Below, in pieces: positions 11,744-20,158 of a stretch of DNA of 64,000 bases (position 1 is its first letter; each line of letters starts with the position of its first letter). The stretch lies in contig BDTX01000011.1 of the NCBI GenBank assembly GCA_002897615.1, positions 186,001-250,000 of the forward strand, given 5' to 3'. The translations under genes and the position numbers were made by a program. The notes beneath the pieces are model-generated. The model had not been told where the DNA came from. It worked only from the letters and a program-made list of their open reading frames with translations, and did no database searches. Source of the stretch: a bacterium BMS3Bbin14 (lineage in GTDB: Bacteria; Desulfobacterota; Desulfobulbia; Desulfobulbales; Desulfobulbaceae).

Positions 11744-12109
11744 ATTTATTAACAATGAATTATTTTCAATTCCTTCATATTCCTTGATCATGTTCATGGA
11801 TGCTTCATTTTTCTTCTGCCTGGTTGCGGAATAGCAGAAAGTGGCTTGAGAGGGTCGTTTGCGTCGATATTTTTTTTAAAAAAATTTTGAGCGAGGGGGA
11901 AAAACAGCGGCTTCGACAACCACGATGTATTAGCTGAATCCAATGGCGCATTTATATTTTTTGCATGGAATACAAGATGTTGTTAATGTTGTAGTCGGTG
12001 CGTAAAAATAAATTGGATATCTTGTTGCATCTCATCTTCAGGCGGTCTTGGGCCGACCCTTAATCGCATAATTTTCGCCGTAGCGTTGCTACGTCTGCGC
12101 TCAATCTGA

Positions 12110-12217
12110 GTAACCGTTCACCTGCACCCCATCTTTGTCCGTTTCGCCCTCCTCAGGTACAGGGAGTACACCTCGGAGGGCGAAACGAACGAATCTGGGG
12201 CACATCTGAACGGTTAC
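12110..12217. mobile_element. Family 2 GTAA-tipped hairpin element
   Basis: 108 bp from GTAACCGTTCACCTGCACCCC to the complement of GTAACCGTTCAGATGTGCCCC; the arms pair through CGTTTCGCCCTCC. An outer inverted repeat (GCGCTCA ... GGTAACCGTTCACC at 12095-12123 and 12252-12279) encloses it, hinting at a second arm duplication. No 8-bp target duplication was found. Confidence 0.7.
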
Positions 12218-12322
12218 AGTTACGAGTTGAGGGTAGTTTATTGCCTCTGGTGAACGGTTACCAATCTGAGCGCAATTTTGTCCAATTTCCTAAGTTTTTT
12301 GTTTTTTTAGAGGGAATGAGAG

Positions 12323-13036
12323 TCAGAGCGCCCGGGCGAGGGTAAAAATCTCGATACTGGCCGCGCCGGCCCGGCGCAGGGTTGCGGCGCATTCATGAAC
12401 GGTACTGCCGGTGGTGAAGACGTCGTCGATCAGTAATATTTTTTTACCTTGCAAGGAGTCGGGACGAGTAATCTGAAAGGCGGCGGCCAGGTTCCGCCGT
12501 CGTTCCTTGCCGCTTAACCGGGTCTGAGGCACGGTGGCGCGCCGGCGGACCAGGAGGTCGACGTTTATCATCCGGCTCTGCTCCGGAAAGCAGGCGCGGG
12601 CCAGCAGCAGGGCCTGGTTGAAGCCGCGTTCCCGCAGTCGTTGCGGATGCAGCGGCACGGGCAGGATCAGGTCCGCGGCGGCCAGGTCCCGGTAGCCGGC
12701 GGTATCGCGGGCCAGGGCGGCCATGGTGGAGAGGCCGGTCAGCTGGCCGGCAAACTTCAGGGAGTGAATCAGGGAGATTACAGGTTCCCGGTACAACAGG
12801 GCCGCCCGGGCCCGATCAAAGGCAAAGGTCTTTGCGAGGCAGTTGCCGCAGAAATGATCCGGGCCGCAGTTGAGGGGCAGGCCGCAGCAGGAGCAAAGGG
12901 GAGGGCGGACCAAGGAGACTTCGGCGCCGCAGTCGCTGCAGAGAAGCGGCAGCCGCCAGCTGGACAGCTGCCGCCCGCAAGCCAGGCAGAAGGCGGGGAA
13001 GAGGAGTTCCTTGCAGGCCGCAATAAAGGAGGTCAA
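12323..13036 (-). CDS. comF: ComF family phosphoribosyltransferase-like protein
   Basis: A 237-residue ComF/GntX homologue, linked to DNA uptake in competent bacteria. An N-terminal zinc-ribbon is visible as CLACGR, CSDCG, CSCCG and CGNC. The C-terminal type I PRTase fold has the PRPP-binding motif KILLIDDVFTTGST and the conserved RERGFNQA. It sits between the candidate origin and icd. dprA, another DNA-uptake gene, lies at 29.3 kb. The biochemical role of ComF proteins is not settled. Confidence 0.85.
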   Translation of the reverse strand: MTSFIAACKELLFPAFCLACGRQLSSWRLPLLCSDCGAEVSLVRPPLCSCCGLPLNCGPDHFCGNCLAKTFAFDRARAALLYREPVISLIHSLKFAGQLTGLSTMAALARDTAGYRDLAAADLILPVPLHPQRLRERGFNQALLLARACFPEQSRMINVDLLVRRRATVPQTRLSGKERRRNLAAAFQITRPDSLQGKKILLIDDVFTTGSTVHECAATLRRAGAASIEIFTLARAL

Positions 13037-13059
13037 GATCCTCTTTCCCCTTGCCAGGG

Positions 13060-14277
13060 TTACATATTAGTTATTAACGCGTCGCCGAAACCGGAACAGG
13101 AAACGGTGGTCGCACCATCCATGAGCCGGGCCAGGTCATAGGTGACCGTTTTGGCGGATATTGTCTTTTCCAGGGCCTTCTGGATAAGGGCCGCCGGTTC
13201 GTTCCAGCCGAGATGTTCGAGCATCATGACCCCGGACAGCAGCAGGGAGCCGGGGTTGACCTTGTCCATGCCGGTATATTTGGGGGCCGTGCCATGGGTC
13301 GCCTCAAAGAGGGCCAGCTCGTCACCGATGTTGGCGCCCGGTGCCAGTCCCAGGCCGCCGACCTGGGCCGCCAGGGCGTCTGAAAGAAAGTCACCGTTCA
13401 GGTTGGGCGTGGCCAGGACGCTGTACTCGTCGGGGCGCAGCAAAATCTGCTGGAACATGGCGTCGGCGATCCGGTCCTTGATGACGATCTTGCCCTCCGG
13501 TCGTTTGCCCGCGAATTTATCCCACAGCTCATCTTCGGAGATGCAGGTGTCGGCGAACTCCTCCCGGGCCAGTTCATAACCCCAGCTCCGGAAAGCCCCC
13601 TCGGTATACTTCATGATATTGCCCTTGTGCACGAGGGTCACGCTGGTGCGGCCCTGGTCAATGGCATAGTTGATGGCCCGGCGGACCAGCCGCTTGGTCC
13701 CGAAAGCGGAGATGGGCTTGATGCCGATGCCGGAAGCGTCCCGGATATTCGCCCCCATCTCGTTTCGCAGAAAATCAATGACCTTGTCCGCCTCCGGAGT
13801 GCCGGCCTGCCATTCAATGCCGGCATACACATCTTCCGTGTTTTCCCGGAAAATGATCATATCGACCTTTTCCGGCGCCTTGACCGGGCTGACCACGCCT
13901 TGATAGTAACGCACCGGCCGCACGCAGGCGTAGAGGTCAAGCACCTGGCGCATGGTCACGTTCAGGCTGCGCATACCTCCGCCAACCGGGGTGGTCAGCG
14001 GGCCCTTGATGGCCACCGCATACTCTTTGAGGGTGTCGAGAGTGGCCTGGGGCAGCCATTCGCCGGTCTTGGTCCGGGCCTTCTCGCCGGCATAAACCTC
14101 GAGCCAGTCGATTTTTCTCTCGCCCTTGTAGGCCTTGTCAACGGCTGCGTCCAGCACTTTTTTCGCCGAGGCCCAGATGTCGGGACCGATGCCGTCACCT
14201 TCGATAAACGGAATCACCGGGCAGGCCGGAACGGTCAGGGAGCCATCACTGTTGATGGCTATTTTTTCTCCTGTCAA
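13060..14277 (-). CDS. icd: Isocitrate dehydrogenase (NADP type)
   Basis: TCA-cycle enzyme converting isocitrate to 2-oxoglutarate. The 405-residue protein has the E. coli-like features [13 protein letters not shown], the substrate motif [36 protein letters not shown], and the coenzyme-region sequence ATHGTAPKY. The start is followed by typical IDH sequence and preceded by GGAGGAG. It is transcribed toward comF. A family 1 element begins 77 bp upstream. Confidence 0.95.
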   Translation of the reverse strand: MTGEKIAINSDGSLTVPACPVIPFIEGDGIGPDIWASAKKVLDAAVDKAYKGERKIDWLEVYAGEKARTKTGEWLPQATLDTLKEYAVAIKGPLTTPVGGGMRSLNVTMRQVLDLYACVRPVRYYQGVVSPVKAPEKVDMIIFRENTEDVYAGIEWQAGTPEADKVIDFLRNEMGANIRDASGIGIKPISAFGTKRLVRRAINYAIDQGRTSVTLVHKGNIMKYTEGAFRSWGYELAREEFADTCISEDELWDKFAGKRPEGKIVIKDRIADAMFQQILLRPDEYSVLATPNLNGDFLSDALAAQVGGLGLAPGANIGDELALFEATHGTAPKYTGMDKVNPGSLLLSGVMMLEHLGWNEPAALIQKALEKTISAKTVTYDLARLMDGATTVSCSGFGDALITNM

Positions 14278-14353
14278 AATTTACTCCTCCTGAAAACTGG
14301 GTGCAGGGCAACCGCCCACCCGGGCCGCCTCCCGTATTGATCACAAAAATAAA

Positions 14354-14572
14354 CCTGAATCCGTGACGGCTTGAGGTGACACTCCATGCGATATTTGGAA
14401 TTTATTGCATTATATTCCAAATAAACACATTTTATGATTTTCACCGCGCCGGACTGTGGTCCGCCCGATAGCGGCGCAGCTGCTGCGTTTACAACTCATT
14501 GATATCACACCAGGATAATCAACATCGTTGCCGCCTTGCATCTGCCCGTTCTCGAACGCTCACGGACTCAGG
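14354..14572 (-). mobile_element. Family 1 MITE-like element, full length
   Basis: 219 bp in reverse orientation, CCTGAATCCGTGACGG to CACGGACTCAGG, short subtype. It is flanked by a perfect 5-bp duplication ATAAA. It lies in the divergent promoter region between icd and the SDR gene. Confidence 0.9.
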
Positions 14573-14723
14573 ATAAAAACATAAATCTTTTATTATATTC
14601 TATCGAGCAGGATGCGTCAAGGATATGCGCGGTTCGGGCCGGTGGTTATTTTTTTTCGAAAACCTGTGGATTTCCTTCATTGTTATGCTATGTTTTAGCC
14701 TCTAGAAATTTCAGGTTTTTATT

Positions 14724-15914
14724 ATGTTATCAGAAAATACGCGCAGTCAGACTTCTCTCTCCGGGATCCAGGTCTCCGGGAAACGGCTTGGCGTCCTGAT
14801 CGGCGGTTCCGGCCTGATCGGCGGTACGCTGGCCTATTATTTCAAGACCCGGACGGCGGGTAATATTGATATCCGCGCGCCCAGCAGCAAAAAGCTCTCC
14901 ATCCGTAATGTCGATGATATCAAGGCCTACCTGACCCAGGTCCAGCCGGATTTCGTTATCAACACGGCGATTGCCGCCATTGACAGTGATGCCCACCTGG
15001 CCTTTGAGGTCAACTATCTCGGCAGTGTCAATCTGGCCCGGGCGTGCTGTGCCCTGGGGATTCCCTATATTCATATCAGTTCGGCGGTGACCCTGCCCAA
15101 TGGTGAAAATCTCGTGGAAGACGATCACCTGCCCCTGGCGCCGGGATTGACCCACTATGCCAAGTCCAAGCTCATGGCGGAGCGGACGCTCAGGTACATG
15201 CGGCAGAACCAGGGGCTTGATTTCACTGCCGTCCGGCTGGCCGTCGTCTACGGAGAGCATGACCATAAGATCCAGGGCTTCCACCGTCTCCTGTTTTCAA
15301 TTGCCGATGAGTCCATGCCCTTCATGATCACCAGGAAAGGGGTGCGGCACTCTTACACCAATGCCAACAAAATTCCTTATTTCGTTCACCATGTCCTTGA
15401 TCACCGGGAGGAATTTTCCGGGGAGACCTATCATTTCGTGGACAAGGACCCGGTGGAGCTGGCGGATCTTATTCTCACCATTCGTTCGTACCTGGAACAG
15501 AAACGTCCACGGGAGCTGTATGTCCCCTATCCGGTTATCCGGTCGGGTAAATTTTTTCTCCAATGGCTTGCCGGGGTGCTGAACTGGTTCGGTATCAGTG
15601 TTTGTCTGCCGCCGGAACTGATGTTCCTGGAGAATTTTTACAAGTCGCAGACCCTGTCCTGCGAAAAACTGCATAAGTCAAGTTTTATTGATCCTTTTCC
15701 GGATGAAACGGTTTACACCGCCTTGCCCAGGCTGGTCGTTTATTACCTGACCCGCTGGGGCCACCTCAACCTGATCACGACCTTTAACGACGAATTCATC
15801 GGCGACTTCGAGTTGGAGGAGGATTTCGTCAACTCCCCCGGGGAGCTTCTGAACTCAATTCATACCGACTCGGTCTCCCCTTTCCCGGAGTTGCGGCGGG
15901 AAGATAAAAATTAG
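14724..15914 (+). CDS. NAD-dependent epimerase/dehydratase (extended SDR)
   Basis: A 396-residue extended short-chain dehydrogenase/reductase of the sugar-nucleotide type. It has a Rossmann glycine motif VLIGGSGLIGGTLAYYF after about 25 residues, a DFVINTAI segment as in RfbD-like enzymes, and the catalytic set with HISSA followed by THYAKSKLMAE (YxxxK). The C-terminal 150 residues are unusual and not recognised. Substrate cannot be inferred. It is 17 bp upstream of the TIM homologue and probably co-transcribed. Confidence 0.75.
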   Translation: MLSENTRSQTSLSGIQVSGKRLGVLIGGSGLIGGTLAYYFKTRTAGNIDIRAPSSKKLSIRNVDDIKAYLTQVQPDFVINTAIAAIDSDAHLAFEVNYLGSVNLARACCALGIPYIHISSAVTLPNGENLVEDDHLPLAPGLTHYAKSKLMAERTLRYMRQNQGLDFTAVRLAVVYGEHDHKIQGFHRLLFSIADESMPFMITRKGVRHSYTNANKIPYFVHHVLDHREEFSGETYHFVDKDPVELADLILTIRSYLEQKRPRELYVPYPVIRSGKFFLQWLAGVLNWFGISVCLPPELMFLENFYKSQTLSCEKLHKSSFIDPFPDETVYTALPRLVVYYLTRWGHLNLITTFNDEFIGDFELEEDFVNSPGELLNSIHTDSVSPFPELRREDKN

Positions 15915-15931
15915 AGGCGTAGACGGGGGTT

Positions 15932-16636
15932 ATGGAAAAGATTGTCCTGGCAAATTGGAAGGCTCACCTGTCACCGGCCGGTGCGGAGGAGTGGCTGGCG
16001 GACTTTGCAAAAGGCTACCAACCGCTTCCCGGTCTCCGGGTCATCCTGGCCGTGCCCTTTCTCCATCTCGACCGGGTCCGGCACCAGGCGGCAAGGCTTG
16101 ATCGGGTTTATTTAGCGGCGCAGGACGTTTCACCGTACCCGCCGGGCAGCTATACCGGAGCGACTCCGGCCGCCTGGCTTGCCGGGCTGGCGGAATACGT
16201 GTTGATTGGTCACCGGGAGCGGCGCCGTTATTTTCATGAAACCACGCAGGACGCGGCCAACAAGGTGAACGAGGCCGTTGCCGCCGGCCTGCGCCCCATT
16301 CTGTGTATGGACCGGAACGAGGCCGGCGCCCAGGTGGCGGCTCTTGACCTGGCCGGGCTGGAGCAGGTGGTTTTGGCCTATACGCCGGCCGATGCCGTCC
16401 AGCTCGAGGTGGCCAGAAGCGCGGGCGCCATCGCCGGGGCCGCCGAATATTTTTCCGGACTTTCCGGCGGCCGGCCGGTCCTGTACGGCGGCGGCGTCAA
16501 CGCTGATACGGTCGGCGACCTGATCGCCCTGCCTCGGCTGGCCGGGGTGATGACGGCCGCCGGCTGTCTGGACCCCCGGCATTTCATTGATCTTCTGGTC
16601 AGGGCCGGCGAGGCCTTGGGGGCCGCGCCAAAATAA
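15932..16636 (+). CDS. Triosephosphate isomerase homologue lacking the catalytic Glu
   Basis: A 234-residue TIM-barrel protein that aligns with TpiA along its length: ANWKAHL (Asn8, Lys10), QDVSPYPPGSYTGAT, YVLIGHRERRRYF (His94, Glu96) and the phosphate loop LYGGGVN. The expected AYEPVWAIGTG loop reads AYTPADAVQLEV, so the general base Glu is Thr151 and the flexible IGTG lid is missing. The Ser of GHSERR is Arg95. It is therefore probably not a normal isomerase; it may be a paralogue with a new role. No other tpiA is in the window. GGGGG precedes the ATG. Confidence 0.8.
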   Translation: MEKIVLANWKAHLSPAGAEEWLADFAKGYQPLPGLRVILAVPFLHLDRVRHQAARLDRVYLAAQDVSPYPPGSYTGATPAAWLAGLAEYVLIGHRERRRYFHETTQDAANKVNEAVAAGLRPILCMDRNEAGAQVAALDLAGLEQVVLAYTPADAVQLEVARSAGAIAGAAEYFSGLSGGRPVLYGGGVNADTVGDLIALPRLAGVMTAAGCLDPRHFIDLLVRAGEALGAAPK

Positions 16637-16640
16637 AATA

Positions 16641-16859
16641 CCTGGATCCGTGAGCGTTCGAGAATGGTGCAGATGCAAGGCGGCAACGATGTTGATTATC
16701 CTGGTGTGATATCAACGAGTTGTCAACGCAGCAGCTGCGCCGTTATCGGGCGCCCCGCAGGGCGGCGCGGTGAAGAATATAAAATGCATTTATTTGTCAA
16801 TAATGCAATAAATCCCACAGGTTGCATGGAATAGTGCCTCAAGCCGTCACGGATTCAGG
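16641..16859 (+). mobile_element. Family 1 MITE-like element, full length
   Basis: 219 bp in forward orientation, CCTGGATCCGTGAGCG to GTCACGGATTCAGG, flanked on both sides by AAATA. Starts four bases after the stop codon of the TIM homologue. Confidence 0.9.
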
Positions 16860-16883
16860 AAATAGGAACCTGCTGCGTCCTTG

Positions 16884-17300
16884 TCAGATCTGGTAGACGA
16901 AGTATTCCTGTAGCTGCTGCTTTTTTTGCAGCAATTCGTCAAGACTGATATTGAAGGTCTCTTTCAAGTGCTGTTCTGCCTCGCCGAAAAGCCAGCCAAC
17001 GGCATCGTGCGGCTCCGGGGGCTGGGGCTGGATTTCAATCTCTCCCCCCAGGACCTGTAGGATCGTTAAGACGGGAAGGTGGGTGGGGGCGACGGCCAGC
17101 CGGTACCCGCCCTTTTTGCCCCTGACGCTGGTCACGATCCCGGCCCGTCCCAGGCGGTTGAATATCTGTTCCAGGAAGGGGCGGGAGATAGCGTCGCGCA
17201 CGGCAATTTCCTTGATCTGCAGAAGGCCCTTGTCGTAGTGTCCGGCCAGGGTGAGAACAGCAGTCAGGCCGTAGCGGCATTTGTTGCTGACGGCAAACAT
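16884..17300 (-). CDS. Rrf2 family transcriptional regulator (no Fe-S cysteines)
   Basis: A 138-residue winged-helix regulator: KCRYGLTAVLTLA, the recognition helix ISRPFLEQIFNRLGRAGIVTSVRGKKGGYRLA. The three Cys that hold the cluster in IscR/NsrR are absent, as in the cysteine regulator CymR. AAGGAGG before the ATG at 17300 sets the start; a longer reading exists but has no support. It is divergent from the sulfur-carrier operon, so control of that operon is a reasonable inference. A family 2 hairpin begins 26 bp upstream of its start. Confidence 0.85.
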   Translation of the reverse strand: MFAVSNKCRYGLTAVLTLAGHYDKGLLQIKEIAVRDAISRPFLEQIFNRLGRAGIVTSVRGKKGGYRLAVAPTHLPVLTILQVLGGEIEIQPQPPEPHDAVGWLFGEAEQHLKETFNISLDELLQKKQQLQEYFVYQI

Positions 17301-17326
17301 CTTGTTTTTCCCTCCTTGTTTTTTGG

Positions 17327-17435
17327 TAAGCCGACACCGGCACCCCATCTTTGCACGGTCACGCTTGCCCGCATAGAGGGAGACTATAGCGACCAAGCGT
17401 GCCTGCACAAAGCTGGGGCACCTGTGTCGGCTTAC
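17327..17435. mobile_element. Family 2 GTAA-tipped hairpin element
   Basis: 109-bp long imperfect palindrome: GTAAGCCGACACCGG and the complement of GTAAGCCGACACAGG at the ends, with arms continuing through CCCCA and CTTTG. It sits in the 5' leader of the Rrf2 gene. No target duplication visible. Confidence 0.75.
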
Positions 17436-17561
17436 AGTGTTGAGCTTAATGAAAACGTATCGTTACGTATCCCGTGATGCGAGACGTTTTTTTTGTTGTC
17501 CCCCGGGTACTCCTGTCCTGCGGTTTATGGGGCAACCTGCCGGCCGTTGTCAAAAAAATGA

Positions 17562-17590
17562 TTGACATCCGCCGTTGTTTGACATAGTTT
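17562..17590 (+). promoter_or_regulatory. Candidate promoter of the sulfur-carrier operon
   Basis: TTGACA (17562-17567), a 17-bp spacer and TAGTTT (17585-17590) resemble a sigma-70 promoter reading toward the carrier gene. Confidence 0.45.
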
Positions 17591-17599
17591 GAAATCAAT

Positions 17600-17627
17600 C
17601 TTGACTTACTTTATAGGTTTAGTCAAG
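17600..17627. promoter_or_regulatory. Candidate operator, inverted repeat CTTGACT-N14-AGTCAAG
   Basis: A perfect 7-bp inverted repeat lies just downstream of the candidate promoter, between the divergent Rrf2 gene and the operon. It is a plausible binding site for that regulator, by position only. Confidence 0.4.
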
Positions 17628-17745
17628 AAGTAACTCGGATAAGAAAAAATGCCGCTGCCCGGCTCAGGGGTGGACGGCACCGGAAGAATCCGGTCAAAAA
17701 TTGTATATCGCAGGCGGGGTGACCCCTGCCATGGAGGTAAAACCC

Positions 17746-17958
17746 ATGGAAATTACAGTCAATGGAGTGGTGCAGTCGATCGCCGCCGCCGAGCCCGATC
17801 TTCTCTCGGTCCTGAAAAGCAACAAGATCGAGGACCCGCAAATGGTTGCCGTCCAGCTCAATGGTCAGTTTATTGAAAGCAGTCAATACGCTGAAACCAT
17901 CCTGTCGGAAGGTGACGTGGTCGAATTTCTCTATTTCATGGGGGGTGGCAGTCGATGA
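17746..17958 (+). CDS. hcyS: ThiS/MoaD-like sulfur carrier protein (HcyS type)
   Basis: A 70-residue beta-grasp carrier that would bring sulfur as a C-terminal thiocarboxylate. It has the ThiS pattern MEITVNGV, VAVQLNGQFIESSQYAETIL and EGDVVEFLYFMGGGSR. The conserved Gly-Gly is followed by extra residues, so it needs trimming, which fits the JAMM protease gene in the same operon. GGAGG precedes the ATG. The stop overlaps the next gene by ATGA. The arrangement matches the HcyS system of Wolinella succinogenes for homocysteine synthesis; the symbol rests on that context. Confidence 0.8.
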   Translation: MEITVNGVVQSIAAAEPDLLSVLKSNKIEDPQMVAVQLNGQFIESSQYAETILSEGDVVEFLYFMGGGSR

Positions 17959-19187
17959 CGGGTTTTACCACCCGGGCTGTCCACGGGGCGGCCGACGGCA
18001 AGGATATTCATGGGGCGTTACGGACCCCGGTCTATGACACGGCCGCCTTTGCCCATGAATCTTCCCTGGATATCCAGATGGCCTTTGAGGGTAAAAAAGC
18101 GGCCCATTCCTACAGCCGCATCTCCAATCCCACGGTGAGTGATTTCGAGCAGCGGCTGCGGCTGCTGGCCGGGGCGCGGGGGGTCCTGGCCCTTGCCTCC
18201 GGCATGGCGGCCATCAGCAACCTGGTCATGGTCATTGCCGGAGCGGGCCGCAATATCGTCACCAGCCGCTATCTTTTCGGCAATACCCTTTCGCTTTTTC
18301 AGCACACCCTCGGCTCCTGGGGACTGGAGACCCGTTTTGTCGACATGACCCGGCCCGAGGAGGTGACGGCGGCTATTGATTCCAACACCTGCGCGCTTTT
18401 TCTTGAGGCGATCACCAACCCGCAGCTCGAGGTGGCCGACTTTGCAGCCCTTGGCGCCGTTGCCGCAGAGCACCAGGTGCCGCTGGTCGTCGATACCACC
18501 ATGGTCACCCCCTATCTCTTCCCGGCCGCCAAGTTCGGGGTCGCGGTTGAAGTCCTGTCCAGCACCAAGTATATATCGGGCGGCGCGACCAGTATCGGCG
18601 GGGCCGTCATCGATACCGGCGTCTTTGACTGGCGGCTGCTGCCGGCTCTGCGCGCCTGGGCGGAAAAGGCCGGTCCTATGGCGCTGCTCGCCGCTTTGCG
18701 GCGTGAAACTTTTCGCAACCTGGGGGCCTGTCTCGCCCCCCATAATGCCTATCTGCAGAGCCTCGGCCTGGAGACCCTCAGCCTGCGGATTGACCGCAGT
18801 TGCGAAAACACCCTGGATCTGGCCCGTTTCCTTGACCGCCAGCCCAAGGTCGTCAAGGTCAACTATCCGGGGCTGGCGGAATCACCTTTTCACCAGTTGG
18901 CCCGGCGGCAGTTCGGCGGTCGTTTCGGCGGCGTCCTGACCTTTACCCTGGCCGACCGACAGAGCTGTTTCACCCTGATGGATACGCTCAGCCTGATCCG
19001 GCGGGCCACCAACATCAATGACAACAAAACCCTGGTCCTGCACCCTGCTTCGACCCTGTTCTGCGAATTTTCAGCAGCGGAAAAAGAAGAGATGGGGGTG
19101 ACTGACAACCTGGTGCGGCTCTCGGTCGGCATCGAGGATGTCGAGGACCTCAAGGTTGACTTACTCAAAGGACTTGCACGGCTATGA
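17955..19187 (+). CDS. metY: O-acetylhomoserine sulfhydrylase-like PLP enzyme
   Basis: A 410-residue Cys/Met-metabolism PLP enzyme. It shows TRAVHGAADGKDIHGA, the substrate/PLP region SYSRISNPT, ASGMAAI, DTTMVTPY and the PLP-lysine segment SSTKYISGGAT. The C-terminal LRLSVGIEDVEDLKVDL is typical. It would use thiocarboxylated carrier (rather than free sulfide) to make homocysteine in the HcyS scheme; cystathionine gamma-synthase or gamma-lyase activity cannot be excluded from sequence alone. It overlaps the carrier gene and the E1-like gene by 4 bp each, indicating tight translational coupling. Confidence 0.8.
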   Translation: MTGFTTRAVHGAADGKDIHGALRTPVYDTAAFAHESSLDIQMAFEGKKAAHSYSRISNPTVSDFEQRLRLLAGARGVLALASGMAAISNLVMVIAGAGRNIVTSRYLFGNTLSLFQHTLGSWGLETRFVDMTRPEEVTAAIDSNTCALFLEAITNPQLEVADFAALGAVAAEHQVPLVVDTTMVTPYLFPAAKFGVAVEVLSSTKYISGGATSIGGAVIDTGVFDWRLLPALRAWAEKAGPMALLAALRRETFRNLGACLAPHNAYLQSLGLETLSLRIDRSCENTLDLARFLDRQPKVVKVNYPGLAESPFHQLARRQFGGRFGGVLTFTLADRQSCFTLMDTLSLIRRATNINDNKTLVLHPASTLFCEFSAAEKEEMGVTDNLVRLSVGIEDVEDLKVDLLKGLARL

Positions 19188-19990
19188 TCAATTTCACTAC
19201 AGAGCAACTGAACCGTTACAGCAGGCATATTCTTCTCCAGGACGTGGGCGTGGAAGGCCAGGTCAAACTGTGCCGGGCCCGGGTGCTGGTGGTCGGCGCC
19301 GGCGGTCTCGGCTCACCGGCCGCCCTGTACCTGGCCGCGGCCGGGGTCGGCACCATCGGCATTGTTGACAATGACCAGGTGGATATCTCGAATCTCCAGC
19401 GTCAGATCGTCCATGGCACGAAGGACATCGGCCGCTCCAAGGTGGAGTCGGCCGCCGAGGCCATGCGGGCCATTAATCCGGATGTCGAGGTGCGGCCGCT
19501 GGCGACCATGCTCTGTGCCGACAATATCATGGAGATCATCAAAGACTATGATTTTGTCCTTGACGGCTGTGATAATTTTCCCACCAAGTTCCTGGTGAAC
19601 GATGCCTGCGTCATGGCGGGTATTCCGTTCTCCCATGGCGGCATCCTGCGTTTTGACGGCCAGACCATGACCGTCATTCCTGGCGAGTCCGCCTGTTACC
19701 GCTGTGTTTTTCGGCAGCCGCCGCCGCCCGACTCCGTGCCCACCTGTTCCCAGGCCGGAGTGCTGGGGGCCATTGCCGGCATGCTGGGCACCATCCAGAC
19801 GGCCGAGGCCCTGAAGTATATCACCGGCAGCGGACGACTCCTGACCGATACCCTGCTCAGTTTCGACGCCCGCAACATGGATTTTCGCAAGGTCTCCCTG
19901 CGGCGGCAGGAGGATTGTCCAGTCTGCGGCGCCCATCCGACCATTACCGAGCTCACGGATGCGGAACAGACCGTCTGCGCGTTGAAGTAA
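19184..19990 (+). CDS. hcyF: ThiF/MoeB-like E1 adenylyltransferase (HcyF type)
   Basis: A 268-residue E1-like enzyme that adenylates the carrier C-terminus. Visible are RYSRHILLQDVGVEGQ, the ATP motif VLVVGAGGLGSPAALYL, DNDQVDISNLQRQI, the DGCDNFPTKFLVND block, and zinc-binding CYRC ... CPVC pairs; PTCSQAGVLG resembles the MoeB segment. The TAA stop is formed by the first bases (GTAA) of a family 2 hairpin element, and the operon is then interrupted for nearly 1 kb by that element and a RAYT transposase before the JAMM gene. Confidence 0.85.
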   Translation: MINFTTEQLNRYSRHILLQDVGVEGQVKLCRARVLVVGAGGLGSPAALYLAAAGVGTIGIVDNDQVDISNLQRQIVHGTKDIGRSKVESAAEAMRAINPDVEVRPLATMLCADNIMEIIKDYDFVLDGCDNFPTKFLVNDACVMAGIPFSHGGILRFDGQTMTVIPGESACYRCVFRQPPPPDSVPTCSQAGVLGAIAGMLGTIQTAEALKYITGSGRLLTDTLLSFDARNMDFRKVSLRRQEDCPVCGAHPTITELTDAEQTVCALK

Positions 19991-20094
19991 CTGTCCAGCT
20001 GCACTCCATCTTCGGGCGATCAGGCCGCCTCACATAGTCATACTTAGACTCGTTGGCCTGCTTACCCGAATATGGAGCACATCTGAACAGCTAC
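19987..20094. mobile_element. Family 2 GTAA-tipped hairpin element
   Basis: 108 bp from GTAACTGTCCAGCTG to the complement of GTAGCTGTTCAGATG; inner arms pair via CACTCCAT / ATGGAGCAC and CAGGCC / GGCCTG. Its first four bases supply the stop codon of the E1-like gene. Confidence 0.7.
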
Positions 20095-20158
20095 AGGCCG
20101 AGGTTGCGGCAGGTTGTTTGCCGGTACCTGATATCGGTGGAAACAGTGTAGGCAACCT

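Larger units (their letters stand above)
11240..12109. other. Candidate replication origin / dnaA control region
   Basis: A long AT-rich stretch without a convincing gene, directly upstream of dnaA. It has a perfect DnaA box TTATCCACA (11735-11743), near-matches TTACACACA (complement at 11334-11342) and TTATAAACA (11587-11595), and A/T-only runs near 11870-11890 that could melt. Genes to the left are mostly on minus and those to the right mostly on plus, as expected around an origin. Only one perfect box makes this a candidate rather than a firm call. Confidence 0.45.

Noticed and set aside
17630-17745. SAM or SAH riboswitch upstream of the carrier gene
   Set aside because: Hairpins exist but the conserved cores of known SAM-I, SAM-II or SAH riboswitches could not be matched by eye.
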